NCBI RefSeq assembly: GCF_000720725.1
Contig: NZ_JOCQ01000029.1
Location: forward strand, 23,048 to 87,047
Length of the DNA stretch: 64,000 bases
Reading direction: 5' to 3'
Origin: Streptomyces rimosus subsp. rimosus
Lineage (GTDB): Bacteria > Actinomycetota > Actinomycetes > Streptomycetales > Streptomycetaceae
Below the pieces are notes generated by a model. The model was not told the DNA's origin. It saw only the letters and a list, made by a program, of their open reading frames with translations, and did not search any database. Shown in pieces: positions 35,735 through 44,107 of the stretch. Numbering within the stretch: position 1 is the stretch's first letter; each line of letters starts with the position of its first letter. A program made the position numbers and the translations under genes.

Positions 35735-37204
35735 ATGAACAGGCCGCTGAGACACATAGCCGTCTTCTGCGGAGTGCTGGTGCTGGCGCTGCTGGTGCGC
35801 GCCACCTGGGTGCAGTTCGTCCAGGCGGACTCGCTGGCGAACGACGAGAACAACCGCCGGGTGAAGATCGAGGCGTTCTCCTATCCGCGCGGCAACATCA
35901 TCGTCGGCGGCAAGCCGATCACCGGGTCCGTCGAGACGGCCGGCGACTTCAAGTACAAGCGGGTCTACAAGGACGGCCCGATGTACGCGCCGATCACCGG
36001 CTACGCCTCGCAGTCCCAGGGCACCACGTTCCTGGAGGGCGTCTACAAGGACATCCTCAGCGGCAAGGACGACCGGCTCTTCCTCAAGCGCGCCAAGGAC
36101 GTGCTGACGGGTGAGAAGCCGCGCGGCGGCGACGTGCTGACGACGATCAACGAGAAGGCGCAGCGGGTCGCGTACAAGAGCCTGACCGACCTCGACGCCA
36201 AGGGCGCGGTGGTCGCGCTGGAGCCGGGCACCGGCAAGATCCTGGCGATGGCGAGCACGCCGTCCTACGACCCGTCGGTCTTCGCGGGCAGTTCCTTCAA
36301 GGAGGGCGACAAGTACACGTCTCTCATCAAGGACAAGGCCAAGCCGATGAACAACCGGGCGTCCCTGGAGATCTACCCGCCCGGCTCCACGTTCAAGATC
36401 CTCACCGCCGCCGCGGCCCTGGAGCACGGCGTGGTCCCGGACATCGACACCCCGGTGCAGGCCCCCGTCCCGTACACCCTGCCCCAGACGACCACCAAGG
36501 TCGGCAACGACATCACCACCGCGCCGTGCGCGAACGCCTCCCTCAAGGTCGGCATGCAGTGGTCCTGCAACAACACCTACCTGGAGGCGGCGAACCGGCT
36601 CGGCACGGACAAGATGCGCGAGACGGCGGAGAAGTTCGGCTTCAACCAGAAGATCTTCACCCCGGTGCGCACCGCCACCAGCGGCTACCCGAAGAAGCTG
36701 GACAAGCCGCAGACCGCGCTGACCGGCATGGGCCAGGGCAGCCTGACCGCCACCCCGCTCCAGATGGCCATGGTCGTCGCCGGGCTCGCCAACAACGGCA
36801 AGGTCATGCAGCCGTACCTGGTCGAGGAGACGCGCGGCCCGGACCTGTCGACGATCGAGACGTTCAAGCCCAAGGAGCTGAACCAGGCCGTCTCCGAGAG
36901 CACCGCGAAGAAGGTGCAGGAGATGATGGAGAACACCGCGGAGAACGGCACCGCGAAGAAGGCGCTGATCGACGGCGTCAAGGTCGGCGCCAAGACCGGT
37001 ACCGCCCAGCACGGCGCGGACGTCCGCGACGAGCGCCCGTACGCCTGGTTCGTCTCGTACGCCAAGCAGGGCAACGGCTCGCCGGTCGCGGTCGCGGTGT
37101 TCGTCGACCCGTCGGACATGGACATCCCGCGCAAGGAGATCGCGGGCGGCAAGCTGGGCGGCCCGATCGCGAAGAAGGTCATGGAGGCCGTGCTCGGCAA
37201 GTGA
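35735..37204 (+). CDS. Penicillin-binding protein 2 (PbpA-type D,D-transpeptidase)
   Basis: 489 residues; ATG with GGGGAG upstream. An N-terminal membrane anchor (HIAVFCGVLVLALLVRAT, about 7-24) is followed by a pedestal domain and a transpeptidase domain. Active-site motifs are complete: S-x-x-K in YPPGSTFKILTAAA, S-x-N as WSCNNTYLEAAN and K-T-G in VGAKTGTAQHG. It cross-links peptidoglycan outside the membrane and is a beta-lactam target. This class is usually encoded with ftsW/rodA and a Ser/Thr kinase; here it stands alone between pccE and maf, so it is likely an extra copy. It ends in a strong terminator. Confidence 0.93.
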   Translation: MNRPLRHIAVFCGVLVLALLVRATWVQFVQADSLANDENNRRVKIEAFSYPRGNIIVGGKPITGSVETAGDFKYKRVYKDGPMYAPITGYASQSQGTTFLEGVYKDILSGKDDRLFLKRAKDVLTGEKPRGGDVLTTINEKAQRVAYKSLTDLDAKGAVVALEPGTGKILAMASTPSYDPSVFAGSSFKEGDKYTSLIKDKAKPMNNRASLEIYPPGSTFKILTAAAALEHGVVPDIDTPVQAPVPYTLPQTTTKVGNDITTAPCANASLKVGMQWSCNNTYLEAANRLGTDKMRETAEKFGFNQKIFTPVRTATSGYPKKLDKPQTALTGMGQGSLTATPLQMAMVVAGLANNGKVMQPYLVEETRGPDLSTIETFKPKELNQAVSESTAKKVQEMMENTAENGTAKKALIDGVKVGAKTGTAQHGADVRDERPYAWFVSYAKQGNGSPVAVAVFVDPSDMDIPRKEIAGGKLGGPIAKKVMEAVLGK

Positions 37205-37231
37205 GCGGGCGGCCCCAGGGCCGACTGGGAC

Positions 37232-37275
37232 AACGGAGCGGGGCGGGCGTCGCAGGACACCCGCCCCGCTCCGTT
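37232..37275 (+). terminator. Terminator of the PBP2 gene
   Basis: A perfect 16-bp stem (37232-37247 with 37260-37275) and 12-base loop, 27 bases after the PBP2 stop. Confidence 0.8.
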
Positions 37276-37311
37276 CGTACCGCGCCCACGCCGCTCCGTA
37301 CGATGGCGGGC

Positions 37312-37932
37312 ATGACCGATCAGCCCGGCGCCGCCGCCCGCCGTCTCGTCCTCGCCTCCCAGTCCCCCGCCCGGCTCGGCCTGCTGCGCCAGGCCGGGCT
37401 CGCGCCCGAGGTCGTCGTCAGCGGCGTGGACGAGGACGCGATCACCGCCGACAGCCCGGCCGAGCTGGCCCGGGTCCTCGCCGAGGCGAAGGCGGACGCG
37501 GTGGCCGCGCGCCCGGAGACCGCCGGTGCCCTGGTCATCGGCTGCGACTCGGTACTGGAGCTGGACGGGCGGGCGCTGGGCAAGCCCGCCGACGCCGAGG
37601 ACGCGACCGCCCGCTGGAAGTCGATGCGCGGCCGGTCCGGTGTCCTGCAGACGGGCCACTGCGTGATCGACACAGCGAACGGGGGCCGCCGGGTGTCGGC
37701 CACCGCCTCCACCACCGTCCGCTTCGGCGAGCCGAGCGACGCGGAGATCGCCGCGTACGTGGCCTCCGGTGAACCGCTGTACGTGGCCGGCGCCTTCACC
37801 CTGGACGGCCGGTCGGCGCCGTTCATCGACGGCATCGACGGCGATCCCGGCAACGTCATCGGTCTGTCGCTGCCGCTGCTGCGGCGGCTGTTGGCGGAGG
37901 TGGATGTGGCGATCACCGATCTTTGGGCCTAG
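37312..37932 (+). CDS. maf: Maf family nucleotide pyrophosphatase
   Basis: 206 residues. The Maf signature is intact: RRLVLASQSPARLGLLRQAG, VDED, LVIGCDSVLELDGRALGKPA with the catalytic Asp, and GEPLYVAGAFTLDGRSAPFI. These enzymes hydrolyse non-canonical or modified pyrimidine nucleoside triphosphates and influence septation. An in-frame ATG three codons upstream (37303) is a possible alternative start. The stop lies ten bases from the stop of the convergent lanC-type gene, without a terminator; the accessory island begins here. Confidence 0.93.
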   Translation: MTDQPGAAARRLVLASQSPARLGLLRQAGLAPEVVVSGVDEDAITADSPAELARVLAEAKADAVAARPETAGALVIGCDSVLELDGRALGKPADAEDATARWKSMRGRSGVLQTGHCVIDTANGGRRVSATASTTVRFGEPSDAEIAAYVASGEPLYVAGAFTLDGRSAPFIDGIDGDPGNVIGLSLPLLRRLLAEVDVAITDLWA

Positions 37933-37941
37933 AGCGGTCCT

Positions 37942-39177
37942 TCAGCGCAGGCCGAAGCACGGCTGCCACAGCCGGTCTGCCTCCGGTACGGCCACGGTGA
38001 GCAGCGCGCACAGCGGCCCGGTCGCCCCGCCCAGCAACCCCATCCGCTCCTCCCCCAGCGCCCGGACGTCAGGCAGCCGGTCCAGGAGGTGGCGGGCCAG
38101 CCGTGCGCGCAGGGCCGTCGCGGCGGGCAGCCGCGCGTGGTGGTGGAAGGCGTCCGCGACGGCCAGGACGCCCGCGGCGCCGTGGCAGCAGGCGAGCAGG
38201 TCCGCGGGGTGGTCGCCGAAGAGGTGGAAGTCCGTGTCGTACCGCTCGGCGAGGCCGGTGAAGGCCCGCGCCGCCCACGCCGCCGCCGTGGCGTCGCCCA
38301 GGGCGTCCGCGGCGTCCCACAGCGCCCAGGTGACGCCCGGGTTGCCGTAGCACCACGCCTGGCGGGCGCGGGCGCCGTCGGGCGGCGGCCCGTCGAGTCC
38401 GGCGCCGTCCCAGCTGCGGATGGACCGGGCGTCGTCGAAGGACTGGCGGGCCAGCCAGTGCGTGGCGTTGCGCAGCGCGCGCCGGGTCGCCCGATTGGAC
38501 CCGGTGTGCCGGACCGCGGCGGTGAGCGCGGTGACCAGTCCGGCGACGCCGTGGCCCATTCCGGTGTTGATGCGGCCCTGCATCCAGTCCAGGTACGGGT
38601 GTCCGTCGTAGCCGTCGGTGCGCAGCCGGGGCAGGTCTCCGTCACTGCACAGCGACCTCAAGTGGCCCAGGTAGGACGCGAGTTGTTCTTCGCTCGGGTC
38701 TGTGCCGACACACAGGGAGAGCAGCGTCCCCGACGGTCCGACGATCAGGTCGTAATCGGGGAACCGGACGCCCTCGGGCCGCCACGGCCGGGCCTTCGCG
38801 ACAGTGATCAGATGGTCGCGCAACCGGTCGGCCAACTGGTGCAGTCGAGGGTGGAGCCGGGCCGCGAGACGGAGCCCGGCGAGGGAGCCCGCCAGCCCGC
38901 CGTCGTACAGGCCGGGGTGGCCCTGTCCGCGCCCGATGCCCCGGGCCCACACGGCCACCGCGTCGCCCGCGGCGGCGGCCTCGGCGGACATGCCGGTGTC
39001 CGCGACGAGTACGGCCAGCGCGGGGACACCCGGATCGCAAGGAGCGGTCCCGTCCTGCTCACCGGTTGCCTGACGGCGGGCCCAGGCCTCCAGCAGCTCC
39101 ACGGCGAGGGTGCGGAGCGCCGGGGCGGCCGCCCGCCCGGCCGGAGCCGGACGGGCGGCCTTGACGGTGCCGGTCAA
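37942..39177 (-). CDS. Lanthionine synthetase C-like cyclase (LanC)
   Basis: About 411 residues. The family blocks are in order: YDLIVGPSGTLLSL (Asp of the active site), GMGHGVAGLVTALT (His), AWCYGNPGVTWALW (zinc Cys) and LACCHGAAGVLAVA (zinc Cys-His). LanC enzymes add Cys thiols to dehydro-Ser/Thr to form (methyl)lanthionine rings. The start is uncertain: the TTG chosen overlaps the precursor stop as TTGA, a GTG lies at 39210 inside the precursor gene, and another at 39102; none has a clear ribosome site. Translation is probably coupled to the precursor gene. Last gene of the four-gene lanthipeptide operon. Confidence 0.88.
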   Translation of the reverse strand: MTGTVKAARPAPAGRAAAPALRTLAVELLEAWARRQATGEQDGTAPCDPGVPALAVLVADTGMSAEAAAAGDAVAVWARGIGRGQGHPGLYDGGLAGSLAGLRLAARLHPRLHQLADRLRDHLITVAKARPWRPEGVRFPDYDLIVGPSGTLLSLCVGTDPSEEQLASYLGHLRSLCSDGDLPRLRTDGYDGHPYLDWMQGRINTGMGHGVAGLVTALTAAVRHTGSNRATRRALRNATHWLARQSFDDARSIRSWDGAGLDGPPPDGARARQAWCYGNPGVTWALWDAADALGDATAAAWAARAFTGLAERYDTDFHLFGDHPADLLACCHGAAGVLAVADAFHHHARLPAATALRARLARHLLDRLPDVRALGEERMGLLGGATGPLCALLTVAVPEADRLWQPCFGLR

Positions 39178-39335
39178 CAGACGGCAACAGTGCAGACGAG
39201 CACCGTGCACACGCCACTGCAGTGGCCGGTGTCCGCTTCCGTCTCGGTCAGTTCGGTCTCGGTGATCCGGGTCTCCAGGTCACCGATGAGCTCGTCCAGG
39301 TCGGTGAGTTCGGTGCGCTCCATGGTGTCCGACAT
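39174..39335 (-). CDS. Lanthipeptide precursor (LanA)
   Basis: 53 residues. ATG with AGAAGGGA upstream, 17 bases after the LanB stop. Residues 1-35 are an acidic leader (LTDLDELIGDLETRITETE) rich in Glu, Asp and Thr, with a DLETRI element that loosely resembles the FxLD-type leader box. The proposed core, residues 36-53, is TGHCSGVCTVLVCTVAVC: Thr36-Cys39, Ser40-Cys43, Thr44-Cys48 and Thr49-Cys53. Every Cys has one Ser/Thr three or four residues before it, and no Ser, Thr or Cys is left over. No double-Gly or Pro-type cleavage site is obvious, so the exact core start is inferred from where the Glu-rich leader ends. Confidence 0.88.
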   Translation of the reverse strand: MSDTMERTELTDLDELIGDLETRITETELTETEADTGHCSGVCTVLVCTVAVC

Positions 39336-39352
39336 GACGATGTTCCCTTCTC

Positions 39353-42130
39353 TCAATGGATGGGGTCCGCCCCGGCGGCGCGCCCGCTGGGGGCGAGCGT
39401 TCCGGGGAGGTGGGTCCCGCCGCGCAGGGCGGCGGCCGCGGACGCCGCGAGATCGCCGGTCACGCGGTCGTGCGGAAATCTCATGAGCAGCTGAGCGGCG
39501 ACGTACGCGCCCTCGCGGCCCCGGTCGCCGCCCCGGTGCGCGCGGTCGCGCAGCACCAGGCCATCCGGAGCGGGCAGCATCTCCTCGATCAGCAGTTCGC
39601 CGCCGCCCTCCGGCGCGCTCCCCTGGGTGAGCAGCCGGTCGATGACGCGCAGCGTGGGCAGGGCCGCGAGGTCGGCCGGTACGGGCTTGGCGCCCGCGCC
39701 GTACCGCAGGAACGCGTACCGGGGCAGACCGGCCGAGCGGCGCAGGGCCGCGAGGGTGCGCACCTTGGCCAGGTCGGTGTCGTCGGCGCGCCACAGTGCC
39801 GTACGCGGCAGCCGCCAGACGGCCGGGGAGACGACCAGCCGCCCGCCCACCGTCAGCCGGGGCAGCCGCTCGGCGCGCGGGAACGCGCCCGCCAGCCCGT
39901 CGAGCTGGACGAAGTACGCCGTCGCGGGGTGGCTCGCGGCCATCAGCAGCCGCAGCAGCACGTCGTACGGCGGCAGGGCGCTGCGCGTCCCGTGGTGGAC
40001 CGGCAGGATGCGCCGGCCGTCCGCCTCCGCGATCACCCGGGCGCCGTCGCGGCGCAGCGTGATGCGGTCGAGGGGCAGGTAGCGGGCCGTGCCGGGGCCC
40101 GGGGCGGTTCCGTAGTACGGCGCGGGGTCGGGGTCGCCGGTCCACCAGCTGGTGACCAGGGGGCGGCGTACGGCGTTGGCCGCGCGCTCGGCCAGTGGCG
40201 GCACCAGCACTTCGACGAACCGTACGTCCGCCTCGCGCTCCACCGCGGCGAGGAAGGCACGGTGGCGCTCGGCGTTTCCGTAGCCGTTGCGCCCGGCGTG
40301 CAGGGCGTGCAGCGCGTCGGCGAACCGGGCGTCCAGCATGCCGGCGGGCGAGACCGTCTCCAGGACGGCCGACGGGCCGGGACCGGCGAGGGGCCGCAGC
40401 AGGCAGTCGACGGGCCAGGGCGGCAGGACGGCTGCGCCCGGGGGCGCGTCGAAGGTGTCGAGCAACGCGTCGGTGAGGTCCACCGGTTGAGCGTCCTCGC
40501 GGGTGGCGAGGTGGGCGAGCAGGCGGGCGTATCCGGAGTGCGCGGTGCGGGCCGGGTGCCAGCCTTCGTAGCGGCGGAGTTCGGGGGCGGTGGGCTTGCC
40601 GTCGTCCGGCGGGGGCCGGGTGCCGGGCCAGTGGTCGGCAAGGAGGCTGCTGAGAGGTCGCGGACGCTCGTCCAGATCGTGCAATTCGTCTGGCAACTGG
40701 CGCATGCGGGCGGCGCGTTGGCTGTCTGGGCGACGGTCGGCCTCGCGCAGTGCGGCCAGGCGGGCGGCGGTGCGCAAGGCGTCCCGTACGGCATCGACGG
40801 CCGCCACGGGCACCGAGGCCGCCCCGGAGCCCGCCCCCTCGGCCATCCGGTACGAGTCCACGAACTCCGCGTCACCCAGCGGCTCCGTACACGGCAGCCG
40901 GTCCCGTTCGCGGACGGCCACCGGCGGTAGCCACCCGCTGCGTCGGCGGAGTGGGGCGGCGCAGACCTGGAGGACGCCGAGGCCGTGCAGGTGGGCGAGG
41001 AAGCCGCGCAGTACGCGGCGGGTGTCGTCGTACGCCGTACCGGCTCCCGAGCCGGTACCGGCCCCCGGCCCGGACCCACCGCCCGTGGTGCCCAGCAGCG
41101 CCGCCTCGATCTCTCCCAGCGGGCGGGGCCCTTCCGCCAGCAGCGTCAGTACGGCGTCCAGCGGCCGGGTGCGGCGCAGTTCGACCTGGCGCAGCCGGTC
41201 CCGTACGGCCGGGTCGGTCACCCAGCACCGCACGGCACCGTCCGTACGGAAGTGCAGCGGCGCGGGGGCGAGCGGGGTCGCGGGGTCCGCGGTCGCCAGG
41301 TCCACGGTGCTCAGCCGGCTCCGCGCCACGTGCACGTTCTCCGCCGTCTCGGAGGCCATGGGGCCCAAGGCCGTACCGGGTGCGAGCAACGGCGGCGGCT
41401 CATCCGCGACCGTACGGCCGGACCGCGGACGGGCTTCGAGCGGGACCGGCGCGACCTGGCCCACCCAGCCGCGCGGCGTGGTCTTCACCGCGGCCCGGCC
41501 GAGCGCCCGCCACAGATACGCGGCACTCTTGCGCAGGCGCTTGCCACCCCAGGACTCGCCGTGCGCCAGCCGCCGTTCGACGGTCGGTATCAGGTCCGGT
41601 GCCGCGTCGGCCAGGAAGGCCCGCATGACCGGGCCCGCGCAGGCCAGCGACCAGCCCAGCGCGCCCACGCGCTCCGCTTCGTCCGCGACCGCGCGTTCCA
41701 GTTCCCGGCGGGTACGGGACAGCCGTACGTCGATCCGGTGCACCGCGACGACCTCGTGCACCAGGGCCTCCGGAACGGCGGCCAGGGACTCCAGATACGC
41801 GCAGTCCGCTTCACCGGGGGCCGCGCCGCCGTGCAGGCGGCGGCGCAACGACAGAACGGCTCCGCGGTCGGTGTCGGCGAGTCCGGGGTGCGGGACCACA
41901 GTGGTGCCCAGCCGTTCGGCGAGGGCGCGGGCGCGGTCGGCCTGCTGTTGCCGCGCGCGGTCGTACTCGCCGACGCGGTCGAAGAGCTGCGGGTTCCCCG
42001 CGCGGGTCCAGGTCTCGGCGGGTATGCCGGCGGTGCGCAGCAGGGCGGTGGGGGCGTTAGGGCTACTGGGCCCATTCGGGCTATCGGGGCGGCTGCTGCT
42101 GTCGGGGCCGCGCGCGTCCGGGTCATCCAC
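39353..42130 (-). CDS. Lantibiotic dehydratase LanB, glutamylation part
   Basis: 925 residues from a GTG that overlaps the end of the preceding gene by eight bases. The Lant_dehydr_N pattern is visible: SSSRPDSPN-like disordered start, then TALLRTAGIPAETW, ALVHEVVAVHRIDVRLSRTR, SWGGKRLRKSAAYLWRALGR, AAVKTTPRGWVGQVAPV (typical K-T-T/S-P-x-G-x-x-G block). Further on come LRRFLPLP-like RYLPLDRITLRRDG and RLPRLTVGGRLVVSPAVWRL. Such proteins transfer glutamate from Glu-tRNA to precursor Ser/Thr. The C-terminal elimination domain normally fused to LanB is absent; it is encoded by the upstream gene. Confidence 0.9.
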   Translation of the reverse strand: MDDPDARGPDSSSRPDSPNGPSSPNAPTALLRTAGIPAETWTRAGNPQLFDRVGEYDRARQQQADRARALAERLGTTVVPHPGLADTDRGAVLSLRRRLHGGAAPGEADCAYLESLAAVPEALVHEVVAVHRIDVRLSRTRRELERAVADEAERVGALGWSLACAGPVMRAFLADAAPDLIPTVERRLAHGESWGGKRLRKSAAYLWRALGRAAVKTTPRGWVGQVAPVPLEARPRSGRTVADEPPPLLAPGTALGPMASETAENVHVARSRLSTVDLATADPATPLAPAPLHFRTDGAVRCWVTDPAVRDRLRQVELRRTRPLDAVLTLLAEGPRPLGEIEAALLGTTGGGSGPGAGTGSGAGTAYDDTRRVLRGFLAHLHGLGVLQVCAAPLRRRSGWLPPVAVRERDRLPCTEPLGDAEFVDSYRMAEGAGSGAASVPVAAVDAVRDALRTAARLAALREADRRPDSQRAARMRQLPDELHDLDERPRPLSSLLADHWPGTRPPPDDGKPTAPELRRYEGWHPARTAHSGYARLLAHLATREDAQPVDLTDALLDTFDAPPGAAVLPPWPVDCLLRPLAGPGPSAVLETVSPAGMLDARFADALHALHAGRNGYGNAERHRAFLAAVEREADVRFVEVLVPPLAERAANAVRRPLVTSWWTGDPDPAPYYGTAPGPGTARYLPLDRITLRRDGARVIAEADGRRILPVHHGTRSALPPYDVLLRLLMAASHPATAYFVQLDGLAGAFPRAERLPRLTVGGRLVVSPAVWRLPRTALWRADDTDLAKVRTLAALRRSAGLPRYAFLRYGAGAKPVPADLAALPTLRVIDRLLTQGSAPEGGGELLIEEMLPAPDGLVLRDRAHRGGDRGREGAYVAAQLLMRFPHDRVTGDLAASAAAALRGGTHLPGTLAPSGRAAGADPIH

Positions 42131-43175
42131 GGCCGGTCACCACCGCTACCGCACGGGAACGGGTCTCGGGCGCCCGGCTCATCTCGGGCGCCGCGAGGGC
42201 CGCCGTCAGCAGGGACTGCCGTGCCGAGGAGAGCCGGCCGCGGTTCCAGTGGAAGATCACGCAGTACGCGGCGGCCCGGCGCGGTCCGGTCCCCGTCGCG
42301 TCGCCGGACTCGAAGTACCCGGTACGCCACTGCCGGGCCGCCGCGCCGACCGCGTCCCGGTGGGCTTCCAGGGCGGCGCGCTCCGGCGCGGGCAGCCCGT
42401 CCGTCAGCTCGTCGCGACCGCGCCGCCAGAACGCGCGGATACCCTCGGCGGCACGCTGCGTGGCCGCCGCGTCGGGTGCGTCGCCGAGCCGCCGCCCGGT
42501 GTCGTCCCGTACGGACTCCCACACCCCGCGGTGCTCCCAGCCGATGATGCCCAGCCCGTCGAGCAGCTCGCGCAGCAGCGTCAGCGAGACCCGCCAGTCC
42601 GCCGCGCCGGAGGTGGCCTCTGCCGCGTGATGGTCGAGCCAGGCGAGTGAGTCCGCGGTGAACAGCGCGTGCACCCACGGCATCGCGCGTGCCCCGCCGA
42701 ACAGGTATGTCTCCGGCTCGTAGATCCCGCAGACCGGCGGGCGGGACAGCGCCGTACCGGGCACGCCGGGCACGCCGGATCCGGCGTCGACGGCGAAGCG
42801 GGCCAGCAGCTCCGCGCGCAACGCGTCGCGCGCGTCCCGTGTGGGTGCCTGGAAGCGCAGGCGCAGGCCCGGCGGCTTGTGCATGAAGAAGAAGTTGCGG
42901 GCCGCGCGCGTGGCGAGGAGGTCGCGGGCGGTCCGCGCGAGATGGCCGTACAGGCTGTACGGCGCCCCCGACCCCGTGTCCGTGCCGGTGTCCAGGTTCA
43001 CCTGTACCCAGTCCGCGCCCGGCCCCTCGTCACGGAGTGTGGCCAGACCGGCGGCGAGGAACGCGCGGCGGGCATCGGCGTACCCGGGATCGTCCGGACC
43101 GACCGGCACTGTGCCGAGCGAGGTACCACGGGCGTCCCGCAGACAGTCGGCCAGCAGATCGGCGACCGGCAGCAT
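42123..43175 (-). CDS. Split LanB elimination-domain protein (SpaB_C / thiopeptide-type)
   Basis: 350 residues; ATG preceded by GAGGAGGTAGGG, a near-perfect ribosome site, makes this the first gene of the operon. The SpaB_C pattern is clear: WVQVNL, a His/Lys/Arg active-site region RNFFFMHKPPGLRLRFQAPT, GIYEPETYLFGGARAMPWVH, LFTADSLAWL, and a C-terminal AAYCVIFHWNRGRLSSARQS. These proteins remove the glutamyl group to leave dehydroalanine or dehydrobutyrine. A separate elimination protein is usual in thiopeptide and some lanthipeptide loci and unlike nisin-type full-length LanB. The longer open frame upstream has no homology. Confidence 0.87.
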   Translation of the reverse strand: MLPVADLLADCLRDARGTSLGTVPVGPDDPGYADARRAFLAAGLATLRDEGPGADWVQVNLDTGTDTGSGAPYSLYGHLARTARDLLATRAARNFFFMHKPPGLRLRFQAPTRDARDALRAELLARFAVDAGSGVPGVPGTALSRPPVCGIYEPETYLFGGARAMPWVHALFTADSLAWLDHHAAEATSGAADWRVSLTLLRELLDGLGIIGWEHRGVWESVRDDTGRRLGDAPDAAATQRAAEGIRAFWRRGRDELTDGLPAPERAALEAHRDAVGAAARQWRTGYFESGDATGTGPRRAAAYCVIFHWNRGRLSSARQSLLTAALAAPEMSRAPETRSRAVAVVTGRG

Positions 43176-43345
43176 CCCTACCTCCTCACGGAGCGAGCAC
43201 GGGGCACTCTTCGCATGGTGGCCCCGGTACGCCGCCGTCGCATGCGGAGCGGGCTCCGGTACGGGTGACGGACGGTGACAGGAACGGCGGACGCGCTCCC
43301 CTGCGATCCGAGCCGCCATCTCAACGGACCGGCGGAAAAAGGCCG

Positions 43346-43394
43346 TTGCGGCCGCGCACCCGGCGGCCGTAACATACATACATGGATGTACGTA
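43346..43394 (+). promoter_or_regulatory. Promoter and operator covering the TetR start codon
   Basis: TTGCGG (43346-43351), an 18-bp spacer and TAACAT (43370-43375) form a promoter whose expected start is the A of the ATG at 43382, so the transcript is leaderless. The 20-bp imperfect palindrome TACATACATGGATGTACGTA (43375-43394, 16 of 20 matching) covers the end of the -10 box, start site and first codons, as expected for autorepression. Confidence 0.6.
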
Positions 43395-44107
43395 AGAGCG
43401 GCGGGGCGGACCGGTCCGGCGGGCGGGGTGCGGCGCGGCAGCCCCGTGCCACGCAGGCCGACCGGCGGGCGCGCACGCGTGCCGCGCTGCTCGAATCGGC
43501 CGCCCGGGGCCTGTCCCGGTACGGCTACGGCAACCTGAGGCTCGAACAGGTCGCCCAGGACGCCGGGTACACCCGCGGCGCGCTCTACCACCAGTTCACG
43601 GGCAAGCAGGAGCTGACCCTGGCCGTGACCGAGTGGGTGCTGGACACCTGGTGGCAGGAGGTCGGCGTGCTCGTCGAGCGGGCGCCCGACCCGGTCGCGG
43701 CGCTGCTCACGCTGGCGCGCGGGCACGCCGTCTACTGCCGCCGCGACATCGCCCGCGTGGCGATGGCGCTACGGCTGGAGTTCGCCGGGCAGGACCATCC
43801 GGTCGGGCGCGCGATCGAGCAGGGTTACCGCGATCTGCTCGACCGCTGCACCGCCCTGATCGAGGCGGCGCGCGAGGGGGGAGCGATCCCGGACGGCCCG
43901 GACGGCCCGCCCGCCGGGACCCTCGCGCTCGCCTTCGTCGGCGCGATCGAGGGCACGTCGATCGCCCTGTCGGGACACGCCCCGCACGACGCGCCACTCG
44001 TGGCCAGGGCCGCCGCCGGCGCGCTCGGCCTCACGTACGACCCCGGGGAGCACCCGGCCCCGGACCGCACGGCACACCGTCGGACCACACGAAGGGGAAC
44101 GTCATGA
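43382..44107 (+). CDS. TetR family transcriptional regulator beside the lanthipeptide operon
   Basis: 241 residues. After a basic, Gly-rich N-terminus the HTH reads TRAALLESAARGLSRYGYGN, RLEQVAQDAGYTRGALYHQF then TGKQELTLAV, typical of TetR. The ligand domain is helical, ending near residue 220, with a disordered tail. It is divergent from the lanthipeptide operon across 206 bp and is the best candidate for its controller. Its stop overlaps the start of the ABM-fold gene (ATGA). A dyad lies over its own start codon. Confidence 0.9.
   Translation: MDVRKSGGADRSGGRGAARQPRATQADRRARTRAALLESAARGLSRYGYGNLRLEQVAQDAGYTRGALYHQFTGKQELTLAVTEWVLDTWWQEVGVLVERAPDPVAALLTLARGHAVYCRRDIARVAMALRLEFAGQDHPVGRAIEQGYRDLLDRCTALIEAAREGGAIPDGPDGPPAGTLALAFVGAIEGTSIALSGHAPHDAPLVARAAAGALGLTYDPGEHPAPDRTAHRRTTRRGTS

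Noticed and set aside
39336..40145. Longer version of the lanthipeptide precursor frame
   Set aside because: The frame runs back into lanB antisense-like noise; the ATG at 39335 has a ribosome site and gives a normal precursor size.
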